DNA of 64,000 nt from Intestinibacter bartlettii (GTDB lineage Bacteria; Bacillota; Clostridia; Peptostreptococcales; Peptostreptococcaceae), in NCBI GenBank assembly GCA_025148965.1, contig CP102273.1, positions 1,860,001-1,924,000 on the forward strand, given 5' to 3'. This document shows, piece after piece, positions 1 through 9,108 of this stretch (within the stretch, counting starts at the first letter, position 1; each line of letters starts with the position of its first letter). Position numbers and translations under genes: made by a program. The notes beneath the pieces are model-generated. The model ran no database searches. It was given only the letters and a program-made list of their open reading frames with translations, and was not told the DNA's origin.

Positions 1-1
1 T

Positions 2-235
2 TGGATAAACTCCATGAAAGAAGTTCTTCCTAATTGGGTATTTATAGCCTGTGGTGTCGAACACTTCGATACAGCTCTTCTTAAAAACAAAGATTATTTA
101 TTTGTAAATACAGTTTCAAATACACATTCTATGTACTATAAGGCTGTGGAAAATAAGGATAAAAATACTAAAATTAGATATATAAACGTTTTAAATCGAG
201 ATAGGGTTTTATATGAAATGGAAAATAGTTTATAG
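2..235 (+). CDS. C-terminal fragment of an unrecognised protein
   Basis: The reading frame is open from the first base of the window to a stop at 233-235. The first ATG (14) has no ribosome binding site, so this is probably the 3' end of a longer gene starting outside the window. The visible part is about 78 residues, soluble and mixed in charge, with no motif I recognise. A bidirectional terminator hairpin follows at 344-382, consistent with a real gene end. Function unknown. Confidence 0.4.
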   Translation, partial: WINSMKEVLPNWVFIACGVEHFDTALLKNKDYLFVNTVSNTHSMYYKAVENKDKNTKIRYINVLNRDRVLYEMENSL

Positions 236-343
236 AAACTTTATTTTATATTTACAAATATTATTAATAAATAAATTACTATAGATGAGCGAAATTACTC
301 TAAAGCACAAATCAATTTACACTCCCCACTCCTTTTTACATAT

Positions 344-382
344 AAAATGGGTGTTATAAAGTAATTTATATCACCCATTTTA
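344..382. terminator. Bidirectional Rho-independent terminator
   Basis: Inverted repeat with arms AAAATGGGTG and CACCCATTTT plus inner TATA pairing, A-rich on one side and T-rich on the other. It lies between the convergent ends of the fragment at 2-235 and the gene at 462-1751, so it can serve both. Confidence 0.75.
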
Positions 383-461
383 AAAAGTCAAGACATGAAG
401 TGTGCAACTATTTTAATAATATATTATTAAAATACTCATATTTTTGTTACAAATTCTATAT

Positions 462-1751
462 CTATTTATTTTCTTCTTTCATCTTTTTAATAGCTTGTAT
501 AGCTTTTAAAGTTCCCATTTTTGAATGGTCAAATGTAAGTCCACCTTGGAAGTATACGTTGTATGGTTCTCTTATTGGGGCATCGGCACTAAGTTCGATT
601 GATGAACCTTGAACGAATGCACCTGCTGCCATTATTACTTCGTCTTCATATCCTGGCATTGCCCATGGAACTGGTTTTACAAATGCATCAACTGGAGCTG
701 CTGCTTGTACACCTTGGCAGAAGCTTATAACTTCTTCAGCATTGTTAAGTTTTACAACTTGTATTATATCACTTCTTAAATCGTCGTATTTTGGAAGAAC
801 ATCGTATCCTAATTTTTCAAAAGCTCTAGCACAGAATATAGCTCCCATTACAGCTTGTGATGTAACATATGGTGCCATAAAGAATCCTTGAAGTACAGTT
901 CTTGTAGTTCCGAAAGTAAGTCCACATTCTTTACCTATTCCTGGTGATGTTAATCTATAAGATATCATTTCTATTAAGTCAGCTCTACCAGCTATATATC
1001 CACCAGTTAAAGCAAGCCCACCTCCTGGGTTTTTGATAAGTGAACCAGCCATTACATCTGCTCCTACTTCTGTTGGTTCTTTAGTGTCTAAGAATTCACC
1101 GTAGCAGTTATCTACCATAACTATTATGTCTTTATTTACAGATTTAACAACATCTATAGCTTCTTTTATATCAGCTATACTAAGTGATTTTCTCCAAGAG
1201 TAACCTTTTGACCTTTGAATCATTACTAATTTAGTTCTCTCGTTTATTTTTTTCTTAACACCTTCTAAGTCTATATCTCCATTTTCTAAGAAATCAACTT
1301 CATCGTAAGTAACTCCGTATTCTTTTAATGAACCTTTTTCTTCTCTTATACCGATAACTCCTTGTAAGGTATCATATGGAGTTGATGTTATTGATAAAAT
1401 CTCATCTCCTGGTCTAACAAGCCCTTGTACACATAAGCTAAGTGCATGTGTTCCATTAACTATTATAGGTCTAACAAGTGCATCTTCAGCCCCAAATACA
1501 TTTGCATATATTTCTTCAACTTTTTCTCTACCGATATCATTGTATCCGTATCCTGTTGTCCAGTTGAAGTGGTTGTCTGATAAATTAGCTTCTTGCATTG
1601 CTTTTAACACTTTATATTGGTTAAATTCTCTTATTTCTTTTATTTCATCAAATTTTTCTTTTATATCTTCCATTACTTCTTGTGATAATTCAAATACTTC
1701 ATCATCTAAATCATAAAACTGTTTTAATAATTCGCTAGTTTCTTTTAACAT
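462..1751 (-). CDS. PLP-dependent methionine gamma-lyase family protein (aluminium-resistance family)
   Basis: A 429-residue type I fold PLP enzyme of the Met_gamma_lyase family, annotated in many Firmicutes as aluminium resistance protein (YnbB in Bacillus). Asp-214 in VDNCYGEF should contact the PLP ring nitrogen. Lys-240 in GSLIKNPGGG is the expected Schiff-base lysine. The start has AGGAG 8 bases upstream. It is the last gene of the leftward mutS-mutL-miaA-hfq group, the same order as in Bacillus, though a terminator at 1899-1957 separates it from hfq. The substrate is not settled for the family. The family call is firm; the reaction is inferred. Confidence 0.88.
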   Translation of the reverse strand: MLKETSELLKQFYDLDDEVFELSQEVMEDIKEKFDEIKEIREFNQYKVLKAMQEANLSDNHFNWTTGYGYNDIGREKVEEIYANVFGAEDALVRPIIVNGTHALSLCVQGLVRPGDEILSITSTPYDTLQGVIGIREEKGSLKEYGVTYDEVDFLENGDIDLEGVKKKINERTKLVMIQRSKGYSWRKSLSIADIKEAIDVVKSVNKDIIVMVDNCYGEFLDTKEPTEVGADVMAGSLIKNPGGGLALTGGYIAGRADLIEMISYRLTSPGIGKECGLTFGTTRTVLQGFFMAPYVTSQAVMGAIFCARAFEKLGYDVLPKYDDLRSDIIQVVKLNNAEEVISFCQGVQAAAPVDAFVKPVPWAMPGYEDEVIMAAGAFVQGSSIELSADAPIREPYNVYFQGGLTFDHSKMGTLKAIQAIKKMKEENK

Positions 1752-1898
1752 ATCTTTCTCCTACTTTATTTTTATTTATATATAAACTATATTTTTTTAA
1801 GTTATTGTATAAAATTTATCTAATTTTATATTTTTATTTTATCTATAATTATCCAACATTTTAAATTTTAACATACACTTTTTCTTTGTTCAAGACAG

Positions 1899-1957
1899 AA
1901 AAAAGGTACTTATATAAACTAATAAATAATTATTAATTTACATAAGTACCTTTTCTT
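1899..1957 (-). terminator. Terminator downstream of hfq
   Basis: Arms AAAAGGTACTTAT and ATAAGTACCTTTT flank an AT-rich loop and are followed on the minus strand by TTTTTTC. It lies 44 bases after the hfq stop. Confidence 0.75.
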
Positions 1958-2000
1958 CTAGAAAAATTCTAAATTTAAAATAATTTTAATTTATATAGTA

Positions 2001-2243
2001 CTATCTATTATTTTGTTGATTTTGTAAGTTTATGTATTTACTTGGTACTATTGTTGAAACAGCATGTTTATATATCATGTTTTGTTGTCTGTTTTCACCT
2101 TCAAGTAAGATTATATAACTATCAAATCCTCTTACATTTCCTTTTACTTGTACCCCATTCATTAAGAATATTGTAACTGGTATTCTTTCTTTTCTAGCAT
2201 TATTTAAAAATAAATCTTGTAAATTTAAAACTGTATTTTTCAT
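2001..2243 (-). CDS. hfq: RNA-binding protein Hfq
   Basis: An 80-residue Sm-like RNA chaperone that forms hexameric rings and binds U-rich sRNA tails and A-rich mRNA sites. The N-terminal helix ([11 protein letters not shown]) is followed by Sm1 at about residues 24-50 ([11 protein letters not shown]) and Sm2 with the Hfq signature YKHAVSTI (58-65), whose Lys-His pair lines the proximal U-binding pore. The C-terminal tail is short and rich in Asn/Gln. A GGGAGGG ribosome site lies upstream. It is downstream of miaA in the conserved mutS-mutL-miaA-hfq order, with a hairpin at 2286-2336 between them. Confidence 0.97.
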   Translation of the reverse strand: MKNTVLNLQDLFLNNARKERIPVTIFLMNGVQVKGNVRGFDSYIILLEGENRQQNMIYKHAVSTIVPSKYINLQNQQNNR

Positions 2244-2285
2244 TTTAATGCCCTCCCTGATAAGTTTATTTATATTTTTATTAAT

Positions 2286-2336
2286 TTTAGAAAATCTATA
2301 AAGAAATCTTTATCCCAAAAATCCTCATAGATTTTC
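2286..2336 (-). other. Hairpin between miaA and hfq
   Basis: Eleven-base arms AGAAAATCTAT and ATAGATTTTCT around a loop of about 28 bases. No U run follows, so it is a weak terminator at best. It could be an mRNA processing or attenuation structure that separates hfq expression from the upstream genes. Confidence 0.35.
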
Positions 2337-2421
2337 TTTGTACATTTAAGTGTTATTGTTACAAAAATCACATAGTAATTTCTTGTATTCAATAATTTAT
2401 ATAGTACTCTATACTATTATT

Positions 2422-3363
2422 TTATACAATTTCTAGCAATTTTTCAATATGATTAATGATATCTTCTTTTAAAATTTCTATATCTTGGTATTTATCTAAA
2501 TCGAACCACTTAGCATCTTGATATCTTTTAAACCAAGTTAACTGGCGCTTTGCATATCTTCTTGAATCTCTTTTTATAATTTCTATAGCTTCATCATAAG
2601 TATACTCACCATCTAGATATTTTATCATTTCTTTATATCCTATCCCCTGCATAGAAATCATATCTTTTGTATAACCCATTTTAAGTAGTTCTTTAACTTC
2701 GTCTAATAGTCCATTTTCTAGCATTATATCCACTCTTTTATTTATTCTTTGATATAAAACTTCCCTATCTCTATTTAAAACTATTATTATAGGTTTGTAT
2801 TTTTCGTTGTATCTAAGATCTTTTGAAAAATCGTTCATTTTTTGTCCACTCATACAAACTTCTATAGCTCTTATAACCCTCTTTGTGTTGTTTTTGTGGA
2901 TTCTGTTTGCTGCCTCTTCATCTAAACCTCTTAGTTTTTCATGCATATAATCTATGCCGTTTTCTGCCAGTTCTTGTTCTAATTTTTCTCTTATTTCATT
3001 ATTTGCATTTGATTTTGCAAAGTCCATATTGTATATAAGGGAGTTTAGATATAGCCCTGTCCCACCAGTTATAAGTACGTTTTTTCCTTTTTTATTTATT
3101 TCTTCTATATATTTTTCGCTTCGCATTTGAAACTCACTTACTGAAAAGGGAACATCAGGTGTTACTTCATCTATCATATAATGAACTACCCCGTCCATCT
3201 CTTCTTTTGTGACTTTTGCACTACCTATATCCATATATTTATATATTTGCATTGAATCTGCAGATATTATCTCTGCATTTAATGATTTAGAAAGCTTAAT
3301 CGATAAATCAGTTTTTCCAACTGCTGTTGGACCTGTAAGTATTATAAGCGGTATTTTCTTCAT
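2422..3363 (-). CDS. miaA: tRNA dimethylallyltransferase MiaA
   Basis: A 313-residue cytoplasmic enzyme that transfers a dimethylallyl group to N6 of A37 in tRNAs reading codons that begin with U. The P-loop GPTAVGKTD lies near the N-terminus. DSMQIYKYMDIGSAK is the substrate-binding signature, and GGTGLYLNSLIY and the C-terminal RRYAKRQLTWFKR segment are typical of the family. Length is normal. GAGGAAG precedes the ATG. It follows mutL by 31 bases, so co-transcription is likely. MiaB, which adds the next modification, is encoded at 21677-23125. Confidence 0.97.
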   Translation of the reverse strand: MKKIPLIILTGPTAVGKTDLSIKLSKSLNAEIISADSMQIYKYMDIGSAKVTKEEMDGVVHYMIDEVTPDVPFSVSEFQMRSEKYIEEINKKGKNVLITGGTGLYLNSLIYNMDFAKSNANNEIREKLEQELAENGIDYMHEKLRGLDEEAANRIHKNNTKRVIRAIEVCMSGQKMNDFSKDLRYNEKYKPIIIVLNRDREVLYQRINKRVDIMLENGLLDEVKELLKMGYTKDMISMQGIGYKEMIKYLDGEYTYDEAIEIIKRDSRRYAKRQLTWFKRYQDAKWFDLDKYQDIEILKEDIINHIEKLLEIV

Positions 3364-3394
3364 TATATATCTTCCTCAATTCTAATTTATATAT

Positions 3395-5458
3395 TTACAT
3401 AATTCTCTTAAACATTTTTTCTATTTCTTTTTTTGATATTTCAACCATCGAAGGTCTGCCATGTGGGCAAGTGTATGGATTTTCACACTTTTCCATTTTT
3501 GAAAGCAGTGAATTTATCTCATCAAAATGGATTTTGTCGTTTGCCTTAATAGCTGCTCTACAAGACATAGATGCTATTTTATCCATTTTTAAATCGTAGC
3601 TACTTTCTAAGTCCCCTATATTGTCTATTATTTGGAATATAAATTTTTCAGATTGTGCAACTCCAAAAATATTCGGCACACCTCTGACCATAATATGATT
3701 ATCTCCAAATATCTCGATTTCAAAACCGAACTTCATAAATAAATTAAGATTTTTTTCAACATCTAACATATCTACACTAGAAAGTTCAATTACAATTGGA
3801 TCAAGTAACATCTGCATATCGATATTTTGATTTTTAAACTTAGTCATATACTCCTCATAAAGAACTTTTTCGTGAGCGGCATGTTGGTCTAATAAATACA
3901 TAGAAGTCCCTTTTTCAAGTACTATATAAGTATTTAAAATCGTTCCAATCACCTTAAAATCACTAGCTCTAAAATGAGTATTTTGTGAATTATCAACTAT
4001 TTTATCTAGTATATCATCTTGTTCTTCTAAAAATGATGCTTGTGTCGATATTTCTTCTAATTTCTTATCGATATCGTTATATTTACTTTCTTTAGTATTA
4101 TTTTCTATATAACCCATATTGCTATAGTAGTCAGATTGTTCTTCCTCATGAATTCTATCGAAATTGTTATTATTTAAAGATTCACCATAGCTTATATTAT
4201 CATGTAAATCTTCTTTTGATTTATCTATATGATTTTTTTCTTCTAAAGCCTCTTTAAAAGATTTAAATGTTGATAAATCATCTCTTTCATTTATTTTAAT
4301 GGCTTCTTGGTCTTTGTTCTCATATTCATTATTTTCTTTTACTTTATATTCTATATTCTTCGCTACATTAATATTTTGGACTTCTGTTTTATTTTCTTCA
4401 ATTTGATTTAATTTATTTTGGACGTAATTTTCACTACTATCATAAGATTTATATTTTCCTATAAGGCTTATATTTAAAAGCTTATTTTTTATTACATCTC
4501 TTATTTTTATATACACTTCTTTTTCGTCTTGGAATTTCACTTCAAGCTTTGTAGGGTGTATATTTACGTCGATTTCGCTCGGATTGATTTTTATATTTAA
4601 AAAGCAAACGCCAAATTTATTTATTGGAATTATACTTTTATAACTTTCATTTATAGCGTCTAATATTACCTTACTTTTTACAAAACGCTTGTTTATATAG
4701 ATATGTTGAAGATTTTTATTAGATCTATATATATTGTTATTTCCAATATATCCAGAGATTTTTATTTTTTCATCTTCGTAATCTACTTCAATTAAATTGT
4801 CTGTGATTTCTTTTCCATAAATACTTCTTATTACACTTATAAGTTTGTTATCTCCAGGCGTATTTAACATAAGTTTTGAATTATTTATATATTTTAATCT
4901 TACATTTGGATTCCCTATTGCAAGTTTATTTATCAAATCACTTATATTAATAGTTTCGGCGTGAGTTGATTTTAAAAATTTAGCTCTAACTGGAGTGTTG
5001 AAAAACAAGTCTTTTACAGTTATTGTTGTACCATCTTTTGTTCCAACGGGCTCTTTTTTAATTATCTTTGAACCGCTTAAAACTATCTTTGTCCCTATCA
5101 TCTCTTCTTTCGTTTTTGTGACCATTTCTATATTTGAAACAGCAGATATTGAAGCTAATGCCTCTCCTCTAAAACCAAGTGAGTATAAGTCAAATAAATC
5201 GTCTATACTTTTTATCTTACTTGTAGCATGTCTTAAAAAGCATTTTTCGACTTCACTAGATAATATTCCTTCTCCGTTATCGCTTATTTTAATACATTTT
5301 TTCCCGCCATCAGTAATATCGACCACAACTTGAGTCGCTCCTGAATCTATTGCATTTTCTAAAAGTTCTTTTACTACAGAAGAAGGTCTTTCAACGACCT
5401 CTCCTGCAGCTATTTTATTTATTGTTAAATCATCTAAAATATTTATATACTTACCCAT
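3395..5458 (-). CDS. mutL: DNA mismatch repair protein MutL
   Basis: A 687-residue GHKL ATPase that couples MutS recognition to strand processing. The N-terminus shows the Bergerat fold motifs: ELLENAIDSGAT, DNGEGI and GFRGEAL. A transducer domain follows (DVNIHPTKLEVKF). A long, poorly conserved acidic linker of about 140 residues separates it from the C-terminal domain. That domain carries DQHAAHEKVLYEE, the metal-binding endonuclease motif found in MutL of bacteria lacking MutH, and a late zinc-site-type CPHGRP motif, so this MutL should nick DNA itself. A GGAGGG site precedes the start. It lies 45 bases downstream of mutS. Confidence 0.96.
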   Translation of the reverse strand: MGKYINILDDLTINKIAAGEVVERPSSVVKELLENAIDSGATQVVVDITDGGKKCIKISDNGEGILSSEVEKCFLRHATSKIKSIDDLFDLYSLGFRGEALASISAVSNIEMVTKTKEEMIGTKIVLSGSKIIKKEPVGTKDGTTITVKDLFFNTPVRAKFLKSTHAETINISDLINKLAIGNPNVRLKYINNSKLMLNTPGDNKLISVIRSIYGKEITDNLIEVDYEDEKIKISGYIGNNNIYRSNKNLQHIYINKRFVKSKVILDAINESYKSIIPINKFGVCFLNIKINPSEIDVNIHPTKLEVKFQDEKEVYIKIRDVIKNKLLNISLIGKYKSYDSSENYVQNKLNQIEENKTEVQNINVAKNIEYKVKENNEYENKDQEAIKINERDDLSTFKSFKEALEEKNHIDKSKEDLHDNISYGESLNNNNFDRIHEEEQSDYYSNMGYIENNTKESKYNDIDKKLEEISTQASFLEEQDDILDKIVDNSQNTHFRASDFKVIGTILNTYIVLEKGTSMYLLDQHAAHEKVLYEEYMTKFKNQNIDMQMLLDPIVIELSSVDMLDVEKNLNLFMKFGFEIEIFGDNHIMVRGVPNIFGVAQSEKFIFQIIDNIGDLESSYDLKMDKIASMSCRAAIKANDKIHFDEINSLLSKMEKCENPYTCPHGRPSMVEISKKEIEKMFKRIM

Positions 5459-5503
5459 CTAATCCCTCCAAGAGGTTATTTTGGTTTAAGTTCAAATAAC
5501 CGA

Positions 5504-8377
5504 TTACTTATTTTCTTTTGCTTTTTTTTGTAGATTATATAATGTGTTTACACAGTCGATTAAATTCATATTTAATATATCTAAGTTTAAAAGCTCGTCT
5601 AATACTTCGCTATTTGGAGTTATATTTCCAAATGATATTTGCGAATCTTCTTCTTTTAATTTAGTATAATTTGCATTTAATTTATTATAATCTTTTTTCA
5701 TTTTTTTATGTTCTTTTAATAAAGTCTCATGCTCTAATTTTAAAGAGTCATATTCATTTTTTAAATTAGAGTTTTCGATTTTATTTAGTTCATTTTCAAA
5801 ACTAAATAAATCTTGTGGTGCTTTGTATAAAGATGCATTTTCACTTTCTTTTACAACTTCTTTAGAAATATCTATTGTAGAAGTTATAGCAACTTCGGAA
5901 TTAGTTTTTGCTATTTTATCTTTATCAAAATTACCAGTTAAGACTTCACCATTAAATATATGGTTTTTCTCTAAATCGCTTAAAATTTCTGATGAACGTT
6001 CTATAACTTGATCTGGTAGTTTTGCAAGTTTTGCAACGTATATACCGTAACTTTTATCCGCTGGTTGTTCAACTATTTTTCTAAGGAATATTATATTTTC
6101 TCCGTCGTCTTTTACTGAAATCGAGTAGTTTTTAACTTCTCTAAACTCGTTTTCTAAATCTGTAAGCTCGTGATAGTGAGTCGCAAATAAAGTCTTACAT
6201 TTTATATTGCTTTGGATATATTCAACTATAGCCCAAGCTAAACTTATACCGTCGTAAGTCGATGTACCCCTACCGATTTCGTCTAAGATTACGAAACTCT
6301 TTGAAGTAGCATTTTTAAGTATTTGTGAAACTTCGTTCATCTCTACCATAAATGTAGATTGGCCAGAAGACAAGTCATCACTCGCCCCAACTCTTGTAAA
6401 TATTCTATCGCATATTGGAATATCTGCAAAATCCGCTGGGACAAAACTTCCCATATGTGCCATAAGTACTATTATCGCACTTTGTCTCATATAAGTCGAT
6501 TTACCTGCCATATTAGGCCCTGTGATTATATTTATAATATTTTCATCGTCACTTAAATAAGTGTCGTTTGGCACAAAGTTTTCTTCACCAACTATATTTT
6601 CAACAACTGGGTGACGTCCGTTTTTAATGTCAAGTTTATTGTTGTCGTTTATATTAGGTTTTACATAGTTATTTAAGTCAGCCACTGTTGCAAATGAGGT
6701 AAATACATCTATATTTGCTATTATTTTAGCTACATTTTGTATTCTATCTATATTATCGTAGATGTATTTTCTAACTTGTACAAATAATTCGTATTCAAGC
6801 ACACCTATTTTTTCTTTTGCATGAAGTATTTTATCTTCTATTATTTTTAATTCTTCAGTTATATATCTTTCTGCATTACTTAGGGTTTGCTTTCTTATAT
6901 AGCTGTCGTCTATATTAGCAGTAGCTAAGTTAGCCTTTGTTATTTCTATATAATATCCAAACACTTTATTAAATCCTATTTTTAAAGATTTAACTCCTGT
7001 TTTTTCTTTCTCACGGTTTTCGATTTCTTTAATCATAAACGCGCCGTTTGTTGAAACTTCTCTAAGCTCTCTTAATTCTTCATTATAGCTTGACTGAATT
7101 ATATTTCCATCTTTTATAGTTATGCTAGGCTCTGGAAGGATTGCTCTATCTATTAAGTCGTAAATATCATCAAGTGTTTCCATCTTACCTGCATAGTTTT
7201 TTAGTATCTCAGCATCAGAGTCTTCTATTCTTCTTTTAAGCTCTGGTAATTTTTCAATCGAGTTTTTTAAGTTTATAAGTTCTTTTGGTGTAACTTTTTC
7301 AAACGCGATTTTACCGCATATACGCTCTATATCATATACATTTTTTAAGATTTCGATTAAATCGATTCTAAGTGAGTAATCGTCTTTTATCTCCTCAATT
7401 ACGTCTAATCTATTTTGTATTCTCTTTTTATCCACTAATGGCTCTTCAACATATTTTCTAAGCATTCTTCCACCCATAGCAGTCGAAGTTTTATCTAGTA
7501 CGTGAAGTAGTGAGCCTTTCTTTTTCTTAGTTCTTATAGTTTCTGTAAGCTCTAAGTTTGAACGAGTAAACATATCAAGCACCATGTAATTTGATGAGTT
7601 GTATACGTTTATATTATTTATATTAGAAGTTACTTGTTTTTGAGTATTGTATATATAGTTTAATAAAACACATAAACTTCTATTTATAAGTCCATTCTCA
7701 TCAAATTTAACTTTGCTTAGATACTCATCGCTAAAGTATTGTTTTAATATATTTTCATCTAAATAAGCTTCATCAAAATTTGTATTTAAATATATATTTG
7801 ATAAAGAAGCAATGGCCTCTAGGTTTTTTATATAATCTAAATCATTTATTATTATCTCAGATGGAGAAACTTTTGCGATTTCCTCGATTAACTTGTCTCT
7901 TTTTAAGACAGTCGCATTAGTCTCACCTGTACTTATATCTACATAAGAAAGACCTATATTATCATTTTCTTTATATAAAGACATAAGGTAGTTATTTTTC
8001 TTGTTTTCAAGTAAATTTCCTTCAAGAACAGTACCTGGAGTTACAACTCTTATTACTTCTCTTTTCACGATTCCTTTTGCAAGAGCTGGATCTTCCATTT
8101 GTTCGCCTATTGCTACTTTATATCCGTTTTCAACTAATTTTGATATATATGCATTTGCAGCATGAAACGGAACTCCACACATAGGAGCCCTTTCTTCAAG
8201 CCCACAAGCTTTTCCTGTTAGCGCTATTTCTAGTACTTTTGATGCTACTATTGCATCTTCAAAGAACATTTCATAAAAATCTCCTAATCTAAAAAACAAT
8301 ATACAATCAGGATATTTTTCTTTCGTATCGAAATACTGCTTCATCATAGGAGTTAATTTACTTCTGTCGATTTCCAT
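5504..8377 (-). CDS. mutS: DNA mismatch repair protein MutS
   Basis: A 957-residue mismatch sensor. Residues 34-36 (FYE) are the Phe-X-Glu mismatch-probing motif. Walker A GPNMAGKST sits at 620-628, followed by ILDEIGRGTSTYDG (Walker B and signature) and THYHELTDL. The C-terminal stretch after about residue 800 is long, charged and coiled-coil-like (runs of KLEHETLLKEHKK type) before a final clamp-binding-type tail. The chosen ATG matches the expected N-terminus (LTPMMKQY) but lacks an adjacent ribosome site: the nearest AAGGAG lies about 30 bases upstream behind a small hairpin (8390-8405). First gene of the mutS-mutL-miaA group. Confidence 0.96.
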   Translation of the reverse strand: MEIDRSKLTPMMKQYFDTKEKYPDCILFFRLGDFYEMFFEDAIVASKVLEIALTGKACGLEERAPMCGVPFHAANAYISKLVENGYKVAIGEQMEDPALAKGIVKREVIRVVTPGTVLEGNLLENKKNNYLMSLYKENDNIGLSYVDISTGETNATVLKRDKLIEEIAKVSPSEIIINDLDYIKNLEAIASLSNIYLNTNFDEAYLDENILKQYFSDEYLSKVKFDENGLINRSLCVLLNYIYNTQKQVTSNINNINVYNSSNYMVLDMFTRSNLELTETIRTKKKKGSLLHVLDKTSTAMGGRMLRKYVEEPLVDKKRIQNRLDVIEEIKDDYSLRIDLIEILKNVYDIERICGKIAFEKVTPKELINLKNSIEKLPELKRRIEDSDAEILKNYAGKMETLDDIYDLIDRAILPEPSITIKDGNIIQSSYNEELRELREVSTNGAFMIKEIENREKEKTGVKSLKIGFNKVFGYYIEITKANLATANIDDSYIRKQTLSNAERYITEELKIIEDKILHAKEKIGVLEYELFVQVRKYIYDNIDRIQNVAKIIANIDVFTSFATVADLNNYVKPNINDNNKLDIKNGRHPVVENIVGEENFVPNDTYLSDDENIINIITGPNMAGKSTYMRQSAIIVLMAHMGSFVPADFADIPICDRIFTRVGASDDLSSGQSTFMVEMNEVSQILKNATSKSFVILDEIGRGTSTYDGISLAWAIVEYIQSNIKCKTLFATHYHELTDLENEFREVKNYSISVKDDGENIIFLRKIVEQPADKSYGIYVAKLAKLPDQVIERSSEILSDLEKNHIFNGEVLTGNFDKDKIAKTNSEVAITSTIDISKEVVKESENASLYKAPQDLFSFENELNKIENSNLKNEYDSLKLEHETLLKEHKKMKKDYNKLNANYTKLKEEDSQISFGNITPNSEVLDELLNLDILNMNLIDCVNTLYNLQKKAKENK

Positions 8378-8389
8378 TTTGTTTATATT

Positions 8390-8415
8390 GCCAAAATATA
8401 TTGGCTACTCCTTTC
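8390..8415 (-). promoter_or_regulatory. Displaced ribosome binding site with hairpin upstream of mutS
   Basis: On the minus strand GAAAGGAG is followed by a 5-bp hairpin (GCCAA/TTGGC) and then 12 unpaired bases before the mutS ATG. The linear gap of about 30 bases is too long for normal initiation. Folding the hairpin brings the site to about 14 bases. A rare ATA start at normal spacing is an alternative but unlikely. Confidence 0.35.
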
Positions 8416-8585
8416 TTTTTTATTTTAAGTCGTAATATTTTATTGTTATCTTTTTAATACAATATATACTAATTAAATTTATCTTTTCTCTTAATAAGTT
8501 TTGTTAATAACTTTTTCTAAATATCCATTATAACATATTTTATAATCTTTTTTGCAGTCGTCTTGATTTCTAAATTATAAATTTT

Positions 8586-8636
8586 CAAGAAAAAAGCTCT
8601 TTAAAGAAATATATTTTCCTTAAAGAGCTTTTTTAT
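8586..8636 (-). terminator. Terminator downstream of the 31-aa ORF
   Basis: Arms AAAAAAGCTCTTTAA and TTAAAGAGCTTTTTT form a near-perfect stem usable on both strands. It lies between the mutS start and the small gene at 8750-8845. The rest of 8416-8749 holds only AT-rich sequence with no other gene. Confidence 0.75.
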
Positions 8637-8749
8637 ACTTTAAACTATACTTATTGAAATTTAAAAACTGTTTTTTATCTATATATAGATAATTTTTATA
8701 TATGTCATAATAGTTCATAGATTAATTGTTTTTCTCCTACTAGTTATTT

Positions 8750-8845
8750 TTAACTGTTTTTTACGATTTCCTTCATTGCCAAAACTGCAGCTCCTATAAT
8801 TATAGTCCATGCAACTCCCATAAATATCCAAGCTATACCTGTCAT
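8750..8845 (-). CDS. 31-aa single-pass membrane peptide
   Basis: A 31-codon frame with a strong AAAGGAG site 6-7 bases before the ATG and its own downstream terminator. The peptide starts MTGIAWIFMGVAW, has one hydrophobic helix of about 22 residues, and ends in a short basic tail (KEIVKNS). In size and layout it resembles the small accessory subunits of Na+-coupled amino acid transporters (MetS type), but no transporter gene is adjacent, so that is only a suggestion. It stands alone between terminators. Confidence 0.6.
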   Translation of the reverse strand: MTGIAWIFMGVAWTIIIGAAVLAMKEIVKNS

Positions 8846-9022
8846 AGTATCACTCCTTTCTTATTTACTTTTATTATATTATAAATTTTCTGAAAATTAG
8901 TTATTAAAAAGGAATTTTTACTATTCATTAACATGATGTATATTATTTTTACGTTATTTTAACATTAATCGCTAGTTTTTTTAATTTTATTTAACATAAA
9001 TGGCATGCACATTTTTTACCTA

Positions 9023-9062
9023 AAAAATACCTATCGTATCTTTTTATACAATAGGTATTTTA
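9023..9062 (-). terminator. Terminator of the LarA-family operon
   Basis: Arms AAAATACCTATTGTAT and ATACGATAGGTATTTT on the minus strand, followed by TTTTTTAGG. It lies 47 bases after the stop of the gene at 9109-10389. Confidence 0.75.
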
Positions 9063-9108
9063 TACACATTAATATTTAAAACTTTACTTAAATACAAATA
9101 TTCTGTAT

